A stretch of 64,000 bases of DNA, from assembly GCA_027493545.1 (NCBI GenBank), contig JAOSKR010000001.1, positions 400,001 through 464,000 of the forward strand. The letters are read 5' to 3'. Under the pieces are notes generated by a model that was given only the letters and a program-made list of their open reading frames with translations, was not told the origin of the DNA and ran no database searches. Below, in pieces: positions 8,589-18,645 of the stretch. A program made the position numbers and the translations under genes. Each line of letters opens with the position of its first letter. The stretch's first letter is position 1. This DNA comes from Roseovarius sp. (GTDB lineage Bacteria > Pseudomonadota > Alphaproteobacteria > Rhodobacterales > Rhodobacteraceae).

Positions 8589-11522
8589 CGGCCGACCTCG
8601 CTGGCCGCGGGCTCGTCGGTGTCGTCCCATTCCCCGAAGCGCGCCAGTTGGTCGTAATCGCCGGCGTGGCGGCTTTTCTCCGCCGCGCGGCGCGCGGTAT
8701 AGCCCTGTTCGGGCGAGAGATAGGCGGCGATGAGACGGCGAAACTCGTCCCAGACCTTCTCCGGCGGCTCGGTATCGAGCGGGGCGGCCACCACCGGCGC
8801 GCCGCTGCCGAGCCCCAGATAAGCGGCGCTGGCAACCGGCGAGGGTGGCAGCTTGCCAAAGCCCGCGCGGGTGGCGATGGCCGCCTCGAGCAGGAGCTGC
8901 TTGTCGAAATGCGCCTGCTGTTTGGGCTTGGGCGGGGCGCCGGTCTTGTAGTCGTAGATGTGCAGCGCACCGCCGGCGTCGATGTCGATGCGGTCGGCCT
9001 TGGCGCTCAGGGTAAAGCCCAGCTCGGGGATGTCGGCTGCGCCCCTCACCTCGAAGGCGGCCGGCCGGGCGACGTGGCGACGGGCGATCTCGGCCGCAAC
9101 GAAGGTCTCGGCCACCCGTTCCAGCCGCGCCTGCCAGATCAGCCGCGCCTCGGCCCAAGGCACGTTTTCAGCCAGAACAGAGACTGTTTCGTCGATCAGC
9201 GCCGGCGCCGTCAGGCGTTCGGGGTGCTCTAGCGTGGCACGGATGAAACGCTCCAGCGCGGTGTGAAGGACGGTGCCTCGCATCAGCGCATCGGGCAGCC
9301 GCATCAGCGGATCGAGCGGGCGCAGCTTGAGAATGTGCCTGGCGTAGATCGCGTAAGGGTCGCGGATGAGGCGCTGGATGTCGGTGACCGCGAGCTGTCT
9401 GGGCCGCGCCTTGGCGGGCGGGCGCGGCGAGGGGCGGGGAGCGGGCGCGACAGGCTCGGGGGTCTCGAACCCGTCGGCCAGCCGTAACCAGTGCTCGCCG
9501 CGGGTGCGCATCGACGCGAGCGCCGCCGCGCCGCCCTGTCCGGGCAGGCCCGCAAGCAGGTTCTGCAGCCGGTTGAGCCAGCGCGAGGGCACCGTCTCGG
9601 CATCGTCGGAGCGCAGCGCCCGGGTGATCCAGACCTCGGGCGCCAGCAGCGCCTGCTGGAAGTCATGAGCCGAGAGCCCGATCCGGCGTTCCGGCAGCAA
9701 GAGCCCCGCCTGCGCCCTGAGCGCACGGTTGAGCCAGGGATCGGGCAGTGGGGTCTGGGGCCAGCCGCCCTCGTTCAGCCCGGCGAGGATCAGCAGGTCG
9801 GCGCCCTGTACACGGGCCTCCAACGTGCCCCAGATGCGGATCAGCGGGTGGCTGGCCACGGCGCTGCGGACCTGCGCGCGCGACAGCACGGCATGGACCA
9901 GCGTGGCGTAATCGCGGGCGTTCAGCGCCCCGGCGAACGGAGCGTTTTCAGCCAGATCAGAGACTGTTTCGAGCGCTTCGCGCCCCGCCTCCTCAAGCCA
10001 GAGCGCGCCGCTGCCCTCGCCCGCCACCCCTTGCGCGATGCGCTCGGTGAGCGCGATGTGTCGCGAAACGCGGGCCTCGACCGGCTCTTCTTCGGTGCCC
10101 TGCCGCCCGGTGAAGCAGGCGATTGCCCACTCCGCCCAGTCGACGGCGAGCGGATCGGAGGTGCCCGCGGCCCAGGCGCGCAGGTCGCGCGTGTCGGGGT
10201 AGGGCGGGCCGTGGCGGCGCAGGTGCAGCTCCAGCTCGCGCGTCAGCCGCAGATGCGGGCCGCGGTCAGTGCCGGAATGGGTGAGCGGATGCTTGAGCAG
10301 CGTCAGCAGGGCCTCGGCAGAGAGCGGCAGGTGGAAAAGCTCGGCCACATGGCGCAGCAACCGGCCGGGGGCCGAGCGGTGCAGCGGCACCCCGGCGCTG
10401 TCGTCGGGGCGGATGCGCCAGCGGTCGAGGGCGGCGGTCACGCGTCGGGCAAGGGTCCGGTCGGGGGTGATGAGCGCAACGCTCTGGCCCTCTTCGGCGG
10501 CCTGCCGCAGACGCAGGGCGATGGCCAGCGACTCGGCCCGGGGCGAGGGTGCCTCGAGCAGGGTGATGCCGGCGGTCGCGCCGGCGATGTCGTGCAGCCC
10601 CGGCCCGTCGCGGCGCCACTGATCGGTGATCGGCGCGGGCCGGAGCGCCAGCGACACCAGCCGGTTGCGCGCCGGGCTGGCCGGGGTGGCGGCGGTCCAG
10701 GCGGCGATTTCGTGCGGGCCGATGGCGAGCCCCTGCATCAGCTGCGCGAAACGGGCCTGGGGATGGTCCTCGGCGCGCATCGGGTCGGCGAGCGTGTGCC
10801 AGACCTCGTCCGGCATGTCGCGGTCGAAACCCGGCAGCACCACCGCGCCCTGGGGCAGCCGCGCCACTGCCCGCATCAAGAGCTGCGTCGCCCCGCGCGA
10901 GCCGGTGGAGCCGGCGAGGATCACCGGATGCGCGGGCGGTGCCGACTGCCAGCGCCGCGCCAGCGCCTCGACCACCAGCCGCTGGCGCGCCTCGGCGTCG
11001 GGGCGGCACCGCCGGCCTCGAAATAGCGGCGAACGATGCCCAGAAAGGCCCGGATGCGCGCCCAGTGGCCGGACTGGTCGGAGACATCGAGCGCCGCGAT
11101 CGCATCCGGCGAGACGCCTTCGCCATGCATCTCGTCCATCAGCTCGGCAAGGCTGTCGGCGAGATCGTAGAGCGCGCTGCGCGGAGCGAGATCGGGCTGC
11201 CGGTCGATGAGCGCCGACACCAGCTGCAGGAGTTCCAGCCGCCGCCGCAGGGGCGAGACCGGAGGCGGGATGACATTGGTCAGATGCGTGGCCCCGAAAT
11301 CGGTGACGAGACCGATGCGCGGCAAAGCCGCGCCGGACCGCCGTCGAAGAGCGTCCGGATGCGGCGGGCCATGCGGCGGGTGTTGACGATGAGATGCACC
11401 CGCGCCAGGGCCTCGGGTGGCGCGCCGGCGCTGCGCTCGATCAGCCCGCGCACCAGCGCGGCGGGAAAATCGACGCCAAGCGGCACGGCAAACACGCGCT
11501 GGATGGACGAGGGCTCAAACAT
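8585..11522 (-). CDS. addB: AddB, nuclease/pseudo-helicase subunit of AddAB, two frameshifts
   Basis: Partner of AddA in end resection. The true N-terminus, starting MFEPSSIQRVFAVPLGVDFP at 11522, is on a different frame from the middle (LPRIGLVTDFGATHL) and from the main body (VVEALARRWQSAPPAHPVIL). Shifts occur at about 11324-11326 (an A run, T run in coding, one base short) and at about 11005-11012. The pieces join to about 979 residues, the usual size. The C-terminal nuclease domain carries LSAKADRIDI and IYDYKTGAPP, and a Cys-free end characteristic of the alphaproteobacterial form. It overlaps the upstream nucleotidyltransferase by 8 bases and addA by 4, so the whole set is one operon. 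Confidence 0.9.
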
Positions 11523-12206
11523 CGTCCGCCCCGAGGATCCGTTCGGCCAGCGCGATCCCTCCGGCCGGCCGACATCGCACCACCGACCCAGATAGGTCAG
11601 CACAAAGAGGCGGTTTCGCTCCAGCAGCCGGTCCCAGAGCCGGTTGAGGGAAAAGGCCGCCTCGGGGATGGTCGCCAGTACGTCGGTTCGGGTGATCTGG
11701 GCGCCCGTGAACACCGCGCCGGGGCCGCGTCGGGCCAGCCCTCCGGCCCCGATCAGGAAATCCCCCGCGCCCTCATGGCCGAGCGCGCGGGCCTTGTCGA
11801 TGCAAAGGAGCAACGCGTCCATGCGGTCGGGATCCCACGCCTTGGCCAAAAGCCGCAACGGGTTCGGTCCCGACCAGACCGCATCGGCATTCAGGGTAAA
11901 GACCGGCCCCGGCCCCAGGAGCGGCAGCGCCGCGCGCAGCCCGCCGCCGGTCTCGAGGATGTCGGGCATTTCCTCGGAAATCATCACGCCGCTGCCGTCC
12001 AGATGATCGCGCAGCATATCGGCCTTGTAATGCAGGTTGGCGACGATACGCCCGACGCCGGCATCGCGTGCGATCGTTACTGCGTGGTCGATGAGCGGCC
12101 GGCCCGCCACCGGCAGGAGCGGCTTGGGCCGCGCCGCGGTGAGCGCGCCCATCCGCGTGCCGAAACCGGCGGCGAAGATCATCGCGGAGCGGGGATGGTC
12201 GCGCAT
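11515..12206 (-). CDS. murU: MurU-like sugar-1-phosphate nucleotidyltransferase, frameshifted at the end
   Basis: Nucleotidyltransferase of the GT-A fold. The N-terminus AMIFAAGFGTRMGALTAARPKPLLPV is the nucleotide-binding signature. Together with the AmgK-type kinase gene just upstream, the likely reaction is UTP plus MurNAc-1-phosphate to UDP-MurNAc, the cell-wall recycling shortcut known from Pseudomonas putida. Mannose-1-phosphate guanylyltransferase is an alternative often given by annotation. The last 14 codons are shifted: after CDVGRPEG one G is missing from a G run at about 11562, and the correct end is IALAERILGADDV, with a stop at 11515. The start at 12206 has AAGGA four bases upstream and overlaps amgK by 28 bases. 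Confidence 0.82.
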
Positions 12207-13219
12207 TGGTCCTTCAATCGGGCAAGGGTGGACGGGGTCGGGGCGGGCAGGGCATCAGCCGGGATCGGCCGGAGCGGGGCAAGCACCGGATGGGCGAGAT
12301 CGTCTTGCAGATGCGCCCAGACCCGGGGGATCAGATCGAGATAGCGCGGCTTGCCGTCGCGCAGGCAGAGCCGGGCGAAGACGCCGAGGATGCGCAGGTT
12401 GCGCTGCGCCCCGAGCAGGCGATAGGCGGTGACAAAGCTGTCGGTGTCCTGCCCGGTGGCGGTGATATAACGGGCCAGCATGGCCTCTTCGAGCCGGGCC
12501 GGCACGTCGCGGCGCGCATCCTGCAGGAGCGAGACGAGATCATAAGCGGGGTGGCCCGCCAGCGCGTCCTGGAAATCGAGCAGGCCGATACGCGCAAGCC
12601 CGGTGCGATCGGGCAGCCAGAGCAGGTTTTCAGCGTGATAGTCGCGCAGGATCAGCACATCGCATTCCGCGGCATGATGCGCCAAGAGCGGCTCTAACAC
12701 GGCGCAAAACCGCGTTTTCAGCCGGTCGCCGGGGTCTCCGGGGTCGCCCGTGGCGCCGGGGCGGTACCAGTCGAAGGCGAGTGCGGCAAGCCGTGTCATC
12801 AGCGGTGCATCATAGGCCGCGAGGCTCTCTGGCGGTGGCGCGCGATGCAATGCGGCGAGAACGTCGATTGCCCCGCAATAGAGACTGTTTTCCAGCTCGG
12901 GCGCGGTCTCGAGCAGGCGCGCGAAGAGGGCGTCGCCGAGATCCTCGAGCAGCAGCAGGCCGGTCGCGCTGTCCTCGGCGAGGATCGCGGGCGCGCTGAA
13001 TCCCAGCGACGAGAGGTGGTGCGCGATGCGGATGAAGGGGCGCACATCCTCGCCGCGTTCGGGCGGGGCATCCATCAGTACCGCGCCCTGCCCGCCGGGG
13101 CCGCCGGTCAGCCGGAAATAGCGCCGGTTCGAGGCGTCGCCGGCGAGGTGGGCAAGTTTGGCGCCCGACCATCCGGCGCGGGCGAGAAAATCGGTGATCC
13201 GGGCGGCGCGATCAGCCAT
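12179..13219 (-). CDS. amgK: AmgK-like sugar kinase (aminoglycoside phosphotransferase fold)
   Basis: 346 residues, starting MADRAARITDFLARAGW. The kinase-like fold is shown by DASNRRYFRL (nucleotide loop), the catalytic loop ILRDYHAENLLW (Asp base, His, Asn) and the metal-binding LLDFQDALAGHPAYDL. This family includes AmgK, which phosphorylates MurNAc and GlcNAc at the anomeric position. The adjacent murU-like gene makes cell-wall sugar recycling the best guess; resistance to aminoglycosides is unlikely. It is co-transcribed with tsaE (8-base overlap) and murU (28-base overlap). Confidence 0.85.
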   Translation of the reverse strand: MADRAARITDFLARAGWSGAKLAHLAGDASNRRYFRLTGGPGGQGAVLMDAPPERGEDVRPFIRIAHHLSSLGFSAPAILAEDSATGLLLLEDLGDALFARLLETAPELENSLYCGAIDVLAALHRAPPPESLAAYDAPLMTRLAALAFDWYRPGATGDPGDPGDRLKTRFCAVLEPLLAHHAAECDVLILRDYHAENLLWLPDRTGLARIGLLDFQDALAGHPAYDLVSLLQDARRDVPARLEEAMLARYITATGQDTDSFVTAYRLLGAQRNLRILGVFARLCLRDGKPRYLDLIPRVWAHLQDDLAHPVLAPLRPIPADALPAPTPSTLARLKDQCATIPAPR

Positions 13220-13685
13220 GGCGCACCGGCTCGAGCTTTTCGGGCCATTTGTCGTCGGTCCAGTCAAAGGCCAGTATCCGCAGGTCGTCGTCATCGGGCG
13301 CTTCAAAGCGGATCCGCAGCGCCTGCGGCGGGGTGAGCCCGCCCAGGCGATCGGGCCACTCCACCAGGGTGATGGCGGTCTCGAACGCGTCTTCGAGGCC
13401 CAGCTCGACCAGTTCGGAGACTTCGCCGAGGCGGTAGAGGTCAGCATGCCAGATCTCGCCCCATCGGCCGGGATAGGTCTGCACCAAGGTGTAGCTGGGC
13501 GAGGGCACGTCCTCGGGCGCGCGCAGCAGCGACTGGATCGCGGCGCGGGCAAAATGGGTCTTGCCGGCGCCGACCGGGCCGGCGAGCAGCACCGTGTCGC
13601 CCGGGCGCAGCCGTGCCGCCAGCGCCCGGGCGGCGCGGGCGGTGGCCTCCGGGCACTCGCAGGTGAGGGTGAAACGGCATGGCAT
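13212..13685 (-). CDS. tsaE: TsaE, tRNA threonylcarbamoyladenosine biosynthesis ATPase
   Basis: Small ATPase needed, with TsaB and TsaD, for the t6A37 modification of tRNAs reading ANN codons. 157 residues. Walker A is LLAGPVGAGKTHFAR at about residues 34-48. The conserved SPSYTLVQTY (switch) and WHADLYRL motifs follow, then LVEWPDRL. The start at 13685 (MPCRFTLTC) fits the family. tsaD, its partner, is at 25112-26212 in the same window. The gene overlaps amgK by 8 bases. Confidence 0.93.
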   Translation of the reverse strand: MPCRFTLTCECPEATARAARALAARLRPGDTVLLAGPVGAGKTHFARAAIQSLLRAPEDVPSPSYTLVQTYPGRWGEIWHADLYRLGEVSELVELGLEDAFETAITLVEWPDRLGGLTPPQALRIRFEAPDDDDLRILAFDWTDDKWPEKLEPVRHG

Positions 13686-13735
13686 GGCGGCGAGACTACA
13701 CGCGCAGGCCCGCCCTGCAAGCGCGTTCGGCCGGC

Positions 13736-15196
13736 TCAGGCGGTCAACTGTTCGGCGCGCTGCTCGGGAGTGAGGCAGAGCATCGAGAACCCTTGCGGCA
13801 ACGGCTCGCGGCGGGCCAGCACCGGCGCGCCCGCGCTGTCGAAGAGCCGCGCGGCGAGGGGCTGTCGGCCGATCGCGGCGGCATTCCAGAATCCCGCGTC
13901 GGGAAAGCGCGCGCGGCAGACACGCAGCAGGTCGTCGGCGCCGGTTTCGGCAAAGGCGCGGCTGGGGTCGATGCCCAGCAGCTCGCGGCAGGCACGGTTG
14001 CACAGCAGCACCAGCCCGTCGGGGCCGATCACCGCCACCGCCGCGTCGAGGCCATCGAGCGTTGCCTGCCGGATCTCGATCTGGGTGCGCGACCGGCGCG
14101 TCAGCGATACCTGGTCGGTGATGTCCTCGATCAGAAAGGCGATGGCGCCATCGGGGGTGCGGGCGGCCGGTGACGCGGTAGGTCAGCCCGGTGGGCAGGG
14201 TCCAGGCCTCGGCATAGTAGCCGCCGGCGGCGCTCTCGATCATGTCGTTGATCTGCGCGCGCCAGGTCGCGTAGTCCCTGGGCTCGGGCAGGACCTGCCG
14301 GTCGCGCAGCCGGTCGAAGAAATCCAGCAGGCCGGGACGGCCGCTGAGAAACTCGACCGGCAGGCCGGTGAGGTCGGTCATTGCCGGGTTGAAGAGCACC
14401 AGCCGCTGGTCGCGGTCGAAGACCGCAAGGCCGGTGGCCAGATCGGCAAAGGTCTTGGTCAGCGTCTGGATGAAGGTGCCGCGCATGGTTTCGGCCTCGA
14501 CCTGCCGGGTGATGTCAACGGCATAAAGGACATGACAATTCCCGTGCCGGGTCGTGCTCAGCTCGAAATGCCGGGCAGAGCCGGTCAGCGGATCGGCGAG
14601 GGCGGTCCGGACGCTGCCGTCGCCTGCGCCGGTGGCGGCGGCAACGAGGTCGGCCGCCTCGGCCTCTGAGAACGCCTGAAACCGGCTATTGCGCCACAGG
14701 ATGCCGCCCCCTTCGGCCAGGGTGCAGATGGCGATCGGCGCCGCCTCGATGGCGCCGCGGAACGCGCGCTTGCTGGCCAGCCGGAAGGTGGCGTCGTGCC
14801 AGTGCGCCGGCCCGGGCGGGTTCGGATCAAGCAGCGTGACGCGGTGGCCGCCGCGCACCGCGTTGATGGTGAGGCTGGCGCCGTCCCCCGCCTGCCGGGC
14901 AGGGAACCGACAGGTTTCGGCGTGGCCCGGACCCGGCAGGGCGTCGGGCAGGCCGGTGAACCGTTCGCCCAGCCAGCCCCGGAGTTCCGCCCGGTAGTGA
15001 TGCCCAGATCAAGGCCGGCGTCGTGATCGACCAGCCGGCCGTCGCGGATCAGGAAACTGCTGGCCATGCGCGGCGCGGGGCCGCGCGCCGGCGCCCCGCG
15101 TACCCGGAAGAGGCGTTCCAGCCCCCACAATACCGCCCCCGCCAGCACGCCCGACAGGATCACGGCGAGAAGCATCGAGGGCAGGGCACCCGTCAT
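13736..15196 (-). CDS. DivL-like PAS-domain protein without kinase domain, two frameshifts
   Basis: About 486 residues. The N-terminus (TGALPSMLLAVILSGVLAGAVLWGLERLF) is one membrane anchor. It is followed by three PAS-like blocks: EAAPIAICTLAEGG...LWRNSRFQAF; DLATGLAVFDRDQRLVLFNPA; and LDAAVAVIGPDGLVLLCNRACRELL. It ends at ...LTPEQRAEQLTA without any HisKA or HATPase domain. Frame breaks lie at 15003-15005 (one G short in coding) and about 14171-14175 (one G extra). The order PAS protein-tsaE-kinase-nucleotidyltransferase-addBA is the alphaproteobacterial divL neighbourhood, and the Rhodobacterales DivL counterpart is known to be reduced. A perfect CtrA box lies 46 bp upstream. It probably feeds the CckA-ChpT-CtrA phosphorelay; that role is inferred. 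Confidence 0.7.
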
Positions 15197-15241
15197 CGCG
15201 GTCTCCGCAACAGTTCCGCCGTCGAGGCTGCGCGACCGGGG

Positions 15242-15256
15242 TTAACGCCCGGTTAA
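15242..15256. promoter_or_regulatory. full-consensus CtrA box before the DivL-like gene
   Basis: TTAACGCCCGGTTAA matches TTAA-N7-TTAA at all eight fixed positions, in the 82-bp gap between regB and the PAS-protein start (46 bp upstream of its ATG). The gap is otherwise GC-rich. Confidence 0.65.
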
Positions 15257-15278
15257 CCGGAATTCGAAAAGCTGGTCT

Positions 15279-16673
15279 TCAGGCCCGGATCGGCGGGTTT
15301 TTCCCCAACGCGCGCCGGTCAGGCCCGTTTCCGGCGACGATCCGGGCGCGGGGCCAGGTGACCTCGACCACCGCGCCGGTGCGCGCGGTCTGCCCGGGCG
15401 CGAGCCTGCCGGCGTCATGGCCGTTGGCAAAGCTCAGTTCGGCGCCCGAACGCTCCAGGAGCGTCTTGGCGATGAAGAGGCCGAGCCCCATGCCCTCGTA
15501 TTCCGGGCGCCGCGGATCGAAGGCGCGGCCGCGTCGGCGCATCAGCGGGTCGCCGATCCGGCCCAGCAGATGCGGTGGAAACCCGCGCCCGTCATCCATG
15601 ATCCGCACGGTGATCGAGTCCTCCGACCAGCGGCTTTCGACCCAGACATGGCCGCGCGCGAAATCGACGGCGTTCTGCACCAGGTTGCGCAACCCGTGGA
15701 TGATCTCGGGCCGGCGCCCGATCCCGGGCTGCTCAAGTGGTCCGCCCGGACCCGGCGCGTGGTCGAAATGGATGGTCTTGCCGCGGTCGACATGGGGCTC
15801 GGCGGCTTCTTCGATCACCGCCGAGAGTGGCGCGGTGCGCAGGTGCAGGTCGTCCTTGCCGGCCCGTCCCATCGAGCGCAGGATGTCGCGACACCGGTCG
15901 GCCTGCTGGTTGATGAGCACCGCGTCGGCGTGGAGGTCGTCGTCGCCTGCCAGTTCTTCGGCCAGCTCGGCGCTGGTCAGCTTGATCGTGGCCAGCGGCG
16001 TGCCCAGCTCATGCGCCGCCGCCGCCACCACGCCGCCCAGATCGGTCAGCTTCTGCTCGCGCGCCAGCGCCATCTGCGTGGCCTGCAGCGCCTCGGACAT
16101 GGCGCGCATCTCGGTCACGATCCAGCGCGAATAGACTCCGAGGAACACCACCGCGATCACGATCGCCACCCAGGTGCCGTAGAGGAAGATCTGCGGCACA
16201 TGCAGGATCTCGCCGCCGGCGGTGCGCAGCGGCAGGTGAAAGAAGATCAGCAAGGTGACGATGGCGATCGACATCGCCCCCAGAAACACCGTCGAGCGTG
16301 GCGACAGCGCCGGTGCCGAGACCGTGACCGGCCCGACGATGAGGATCGAAAAGGGGTTGTTGAGCCCGCCGGTGAGGTAGAGCAGCAGACCCAGCTGCAG
16401 CATGTCGAAGAGCACCACCAGCCGGGTTTCGCGTTCCGACAGGCGGCGGTTCTCGGGAAAGACGAAACCGGCCACGACGTTCGAGATCACCGACGCGCCG
16501 ATGGCAAGATAGCAAAGCCCCAGTTCCAGATCGAGATCGTAGAGCCGCTGCGCCACCACCAGCGCCGAAACCTGGCCGAGGATCGCCCACCAGCGCAGCA
16601 GCACCAGCGTCCGCAGACGGATCCAGGTGTCGCCGTCGTCCGCGCGCGCCGGTACCGGGGAAAGCTCTGTCAT
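15279..16673 (-). CDS. regB: RegB/PrrB, redox-sensing histidine kinase
   Basis: Membrane sensor kinase of the global redox system controlling photosynthesis, respiration, nitrogen and carbon fixation genes. 464 residues. Six membrane helices lie in the first about 185 residues. The ubiquinone-sensing motif GGLNNPF is at about 102-108. The H-box has His at about 221 (AHELGTPLATIKL) and the redox-active cysteine is at about 261 (NQQADRCRDIL), offset by four from the Rhodobacter capsulatus residues His225 and Cys265. ATP-binding boxes are MDDGRGFP and GMGLGLFIA. It is transcribed away from senC-regA across an 83-bp gap, the classical divergent arrangement. It is intact, unlike many neighbours. 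Confidence 0.95.
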   Translation of the reverse strand: MTELSPVPARADDGDTWIRLRTLVLLRWWAILGQVSALVVAQRLYDLDLELGLCYLAIGASVISNVVAGFVFPENRRLSERETRLVVLFDMLQLGLLLYLTGGLNNPFSILIVGPVTVSAPALSPRSTVFLGAMSIAIVTLLIFFHLPLRTAGGEILHVPQIFLYGTWVAIVIAVVFLGVYSRWIVTEMRAMSEALQATQMALAREQKLTDLGGVVAAAAHELGTPLATIKLTSAELAEELAGDDDLHADAVLINQQADRCRDILRSMGRAGKDDLHLRTAPLSAVIEEAAEPHVDRGKTIHFDHAPGPGGPLEQPGIGRRPEIIHGLRNLVQNAVDFARGHVWVESRWSEDSITVRIMDDGRGFPPHLLGRIGDPLMRRRGRAFDPRRPEYEGMGLGLFIAKTLLERSGAELSFANGHDAGRLAPGQTARTGAVVEVTWPRARIVAGNGPDRRALGKNPPIRA

Positions 16674-16756
16674 CTCATGCCTCGGGTACCGTTGCAGTTC
16701 GCGCTGACGATGTTAGTTGTGGGGGAACCCAAAAGAAGCCGAAATCGGATTTTGCC

Positions 16757-17377
16757 ATGACCCGGACGATTGCCATCGCGGCGCTAGCCGTCGCGATCCT
16801 GCTGCTTGGCGGCATTTACTGGATGACGACCATGTCCGGCCCGGACGACCGCTTTGCCCAGTGCCGGCAGGGCCAGGTCGTCGGCGGACCCACCGTCGGC
16901 GGGCCGTTCACCCTGGTCAGCGAGACCGGCGAGACGGTGACCGACAAGGAGGTGATCGACCAGCCCGCGCTGCTCTATTTCGGCTATACATTCTGCCCCG
17001 ATGTCTGCCCCCTTGACGTGGCGCGAAACGCCGAAGCGGTTGAAATTCTTGAAGAACGCGGCAAGATCGTCAAGCCGGTGTTCATCTCGGTCGATCCCCG
17101 GCGGGATACGCCCGAAGTGGTCGGCGACTTCACCGACAACATGCACCCGCGCATGCTGGGTCTCACCGGCAGCCCCGAACAGGTCAAGGCGGCGAGCCAG
17201 GCCTACCGTACTTATTATCAGGCGCATGATTCGGGCGACGACGACTATTACCTCGTCGATCACACCACGCTGACCTATCTGGTTCTGCCCGAGGCCGGGT
17301 TCGTTGAGTTCTTCCGGCGCGACGAAACCCCCGAACAGATGGCGGACCGGGTCGGATGTTTTCTCGATGCGCAATAA
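16757..17377 (+). CDS. senC: SenC/PrrC, Sco1-family copper protein
   Basis: Membrane-anchored periplasmic protein of the SCO family, involved in cbb3/aa3 oxidase copper-site assembly and in signalling to RegB. 206 residues. An N-terminal hydrophobic anchor is at residues 5-25. The copper ligands are in FGYTFCPDVCPLDVARN (CxxxC) and the later VDHTTLTYLV (His). The fold is thioredoxin-like. It is the first gene of the senC-regA pair, divergent from regB, and regA follows after 80 bp. Confidence 0.93.
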   Translation: MTRTIAIAALAVAILLLGGIYWMTTMSGPDDRFAQCRQGQVVGGPTVGGPFTLVSETGETVTDKEVIDQPALLYFGYTFCPDVCPLDVARNAEAVEILEERGKIVKPVFISVDPRRDTPEVVGDFTDNMHPRMLGLTGSPEQVKAASQAYRTYYQAHDSGDDDYYLVDHTTLTYLVLPEAGFVEFFRRDETPEQMADRVGCFLDAQ

Positions 17378-17457
17378 GCCCTGCGATGGTTTGACGCATG
17401 CCGGGCGGCAGGATAGAACGAATCGGCACGGCGCGTACGAATTGATCGGAGAGGTGC

Positions 17458-18008
17458 ATGGCCGATAAACAGCCCGACCTTGGGCCCGACAAGTCCCTCC
17501 TGCTGGTGGATGACGACGAGCCGTTCCTGAAGCGGCTGGCCAAGGCGATGGAGAGGCGTGGTTTCGAGGTCGAGACCGCCGATTCGGTCGCCGCCGGCAT
17601 CGCCATCGCCGCCGCCCGTCCGCCGGCCTACGCGGTGTGCGATCTGCGGCTGGAGGATGGCAACGGGCTCGACGTGGTCGAGATGATCCGGGAAAAGCGC
17701 CCCGATGCGCGGATCGTGGTGTTGACGGGGTACGGCGCCATCGCCACCGCCGTGGCGGCGGTCAAGATCGGCGCCGCCGACTATCTGTCGAAACCCGCCG
17801 ATGCCGGCGACATCACCCGGGCGCTGCTGGCCGGCGACGACGAGCTGCCCGAGCCGCCGGAAAATCCGATGAGCGCCGACCGCGTGCGCTGGGAGCATAT
17901 CCAGCGGGTCTACGAACTCTGCGACCGCAACGTCAGCGAGACCGCGCGGCGGCTCAACATGCATCGCCGCACCCTGCAGCGCATCCTTGCCAAGCGCTCG
18001 CCCGGTAG
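17458..18008 (+). CDS. regA: RegA/PrrA, response regulator; stop codon lost by a one-base deletion
   Basis: DNA-binding partner of RegB. The receiver domain has LLVDDDEPF (acid pocket), phosphoacceptor Asp in VCDLRLEDGNGLDVV, VVLTGYGAIATAV and the YLSKPADA lysine. The C-terminal Fis-type helix-turn-helix, VRWEHIQRVYELCDRNVSET and then ARRLNMHRRTLQRILAKRSP, is the family's near-invariant end. The normal stop follows KRSPR. Here one C is missing from the C run at 18001-18003, so the uncorrected frame runs on to 18615 as a false 385-residue protein antisense to the HD gene. With the C restored, TAG at 18006-18008 ends the protein at about 183 residues. RBS GGAGAGG precedes the ATG. Confidence 0.93.
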
Positions 18009-18051
18009 TGACCGCCGATTCGAGTATTTGCGGAAAGATGAAAGCCCGGGG

Positions 18052-18645
18052 TCAGCCCATCTCGGCCAGCAGGTCCGCGTGCCGGGCGGTATAGGCGGCG
18101 CGGGTCTCGCGCGGCGGGCGCAGGAGCAGTTCGAGCCCCTCGATCACCTCCGGTGCGGGGCGGCCGAAGAACCTGTCCGCCTCGGCCTCGGTGAAACCGG
18201 CAATCCGGGTTGCCTCCATCCATGCGCTGATCCTGTCGGCCTTCTTGATCTGCCGCCTGATGGTCGCGGGCAGGGCCGCCGGCAGGCCGAAGCGGATATG
18301 GATCGCCGCCGCCAGCCGCTGGTCGAGGGCGTCGTAACCCGGCCCCACCGCCGCCTTGACCGGCGAGATCATGTCGCCGATGACGTATTCGGGCGCGTCG
18401 TGCAGAAGGGCGGCCAGCCGCCATCGGGCCGGCGCGGGCGGGTTCAGACGGGCAAAGAGGCGTTCGACCAGCAGCGAATGCTCGGCCACGGAATAGGCGA
18501 ATTCGCCCTCGGTCTGTCCGTTCCAGCGCGCGACGAAGGACAGCCCGTGGGCGATGTCCTCGATCTCGACATCGACCGGGGTCGGGTCGAGCAGGTCGAG
18601 CCGGCGGCCCGATAGCATCTTTTGCCAGGCGCGGGGTTGGGGCAA
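18052..18645 (-). CDS. HD-domain phosphohydrolase (YfbR-like)
   Basis: 197 residues. The HD metal-binding set is visible: [11 protein letters not shown], then [16 protein letters not shown] (His-Asp pair) and a later [12 protein letters not shown]. The family includes the 5'-deoxyribonucleotidase YfbR, so a nucleotide monophosphate phosphatase is likely; the exact substrate is unknown. It is convergent with regA, with only about 43 bp between the two stop codons once regA is corrected. It occupies the place where hvrA lies in Rhodobacter capsulatus. Confidence 0.8.
   Translation of the reverse strand: MPQPRAWQKMLSGRRLDLLDPTPVDVEIEDIAHGLSFVARWNGQTEGEFAYSVAEHSLLVERLFARLNPPAPARWRLAALLHDAPEYVIGDMISPVKAAVGPGYDALDQRLAAAIHIRFGLPAALPATIRRQIKKADRISAWMEATRIAGFTEAEADRFFGRPAPEVIEGLELLLRPPRETRAAYTARHADLLAEMG

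Noticed and set aside
17458-18615. RegA fused to a long C-terminal extension
   Set aside because: The extension is antisense to an intact HD-domain gene, and one missing C at the normal stop explains it.
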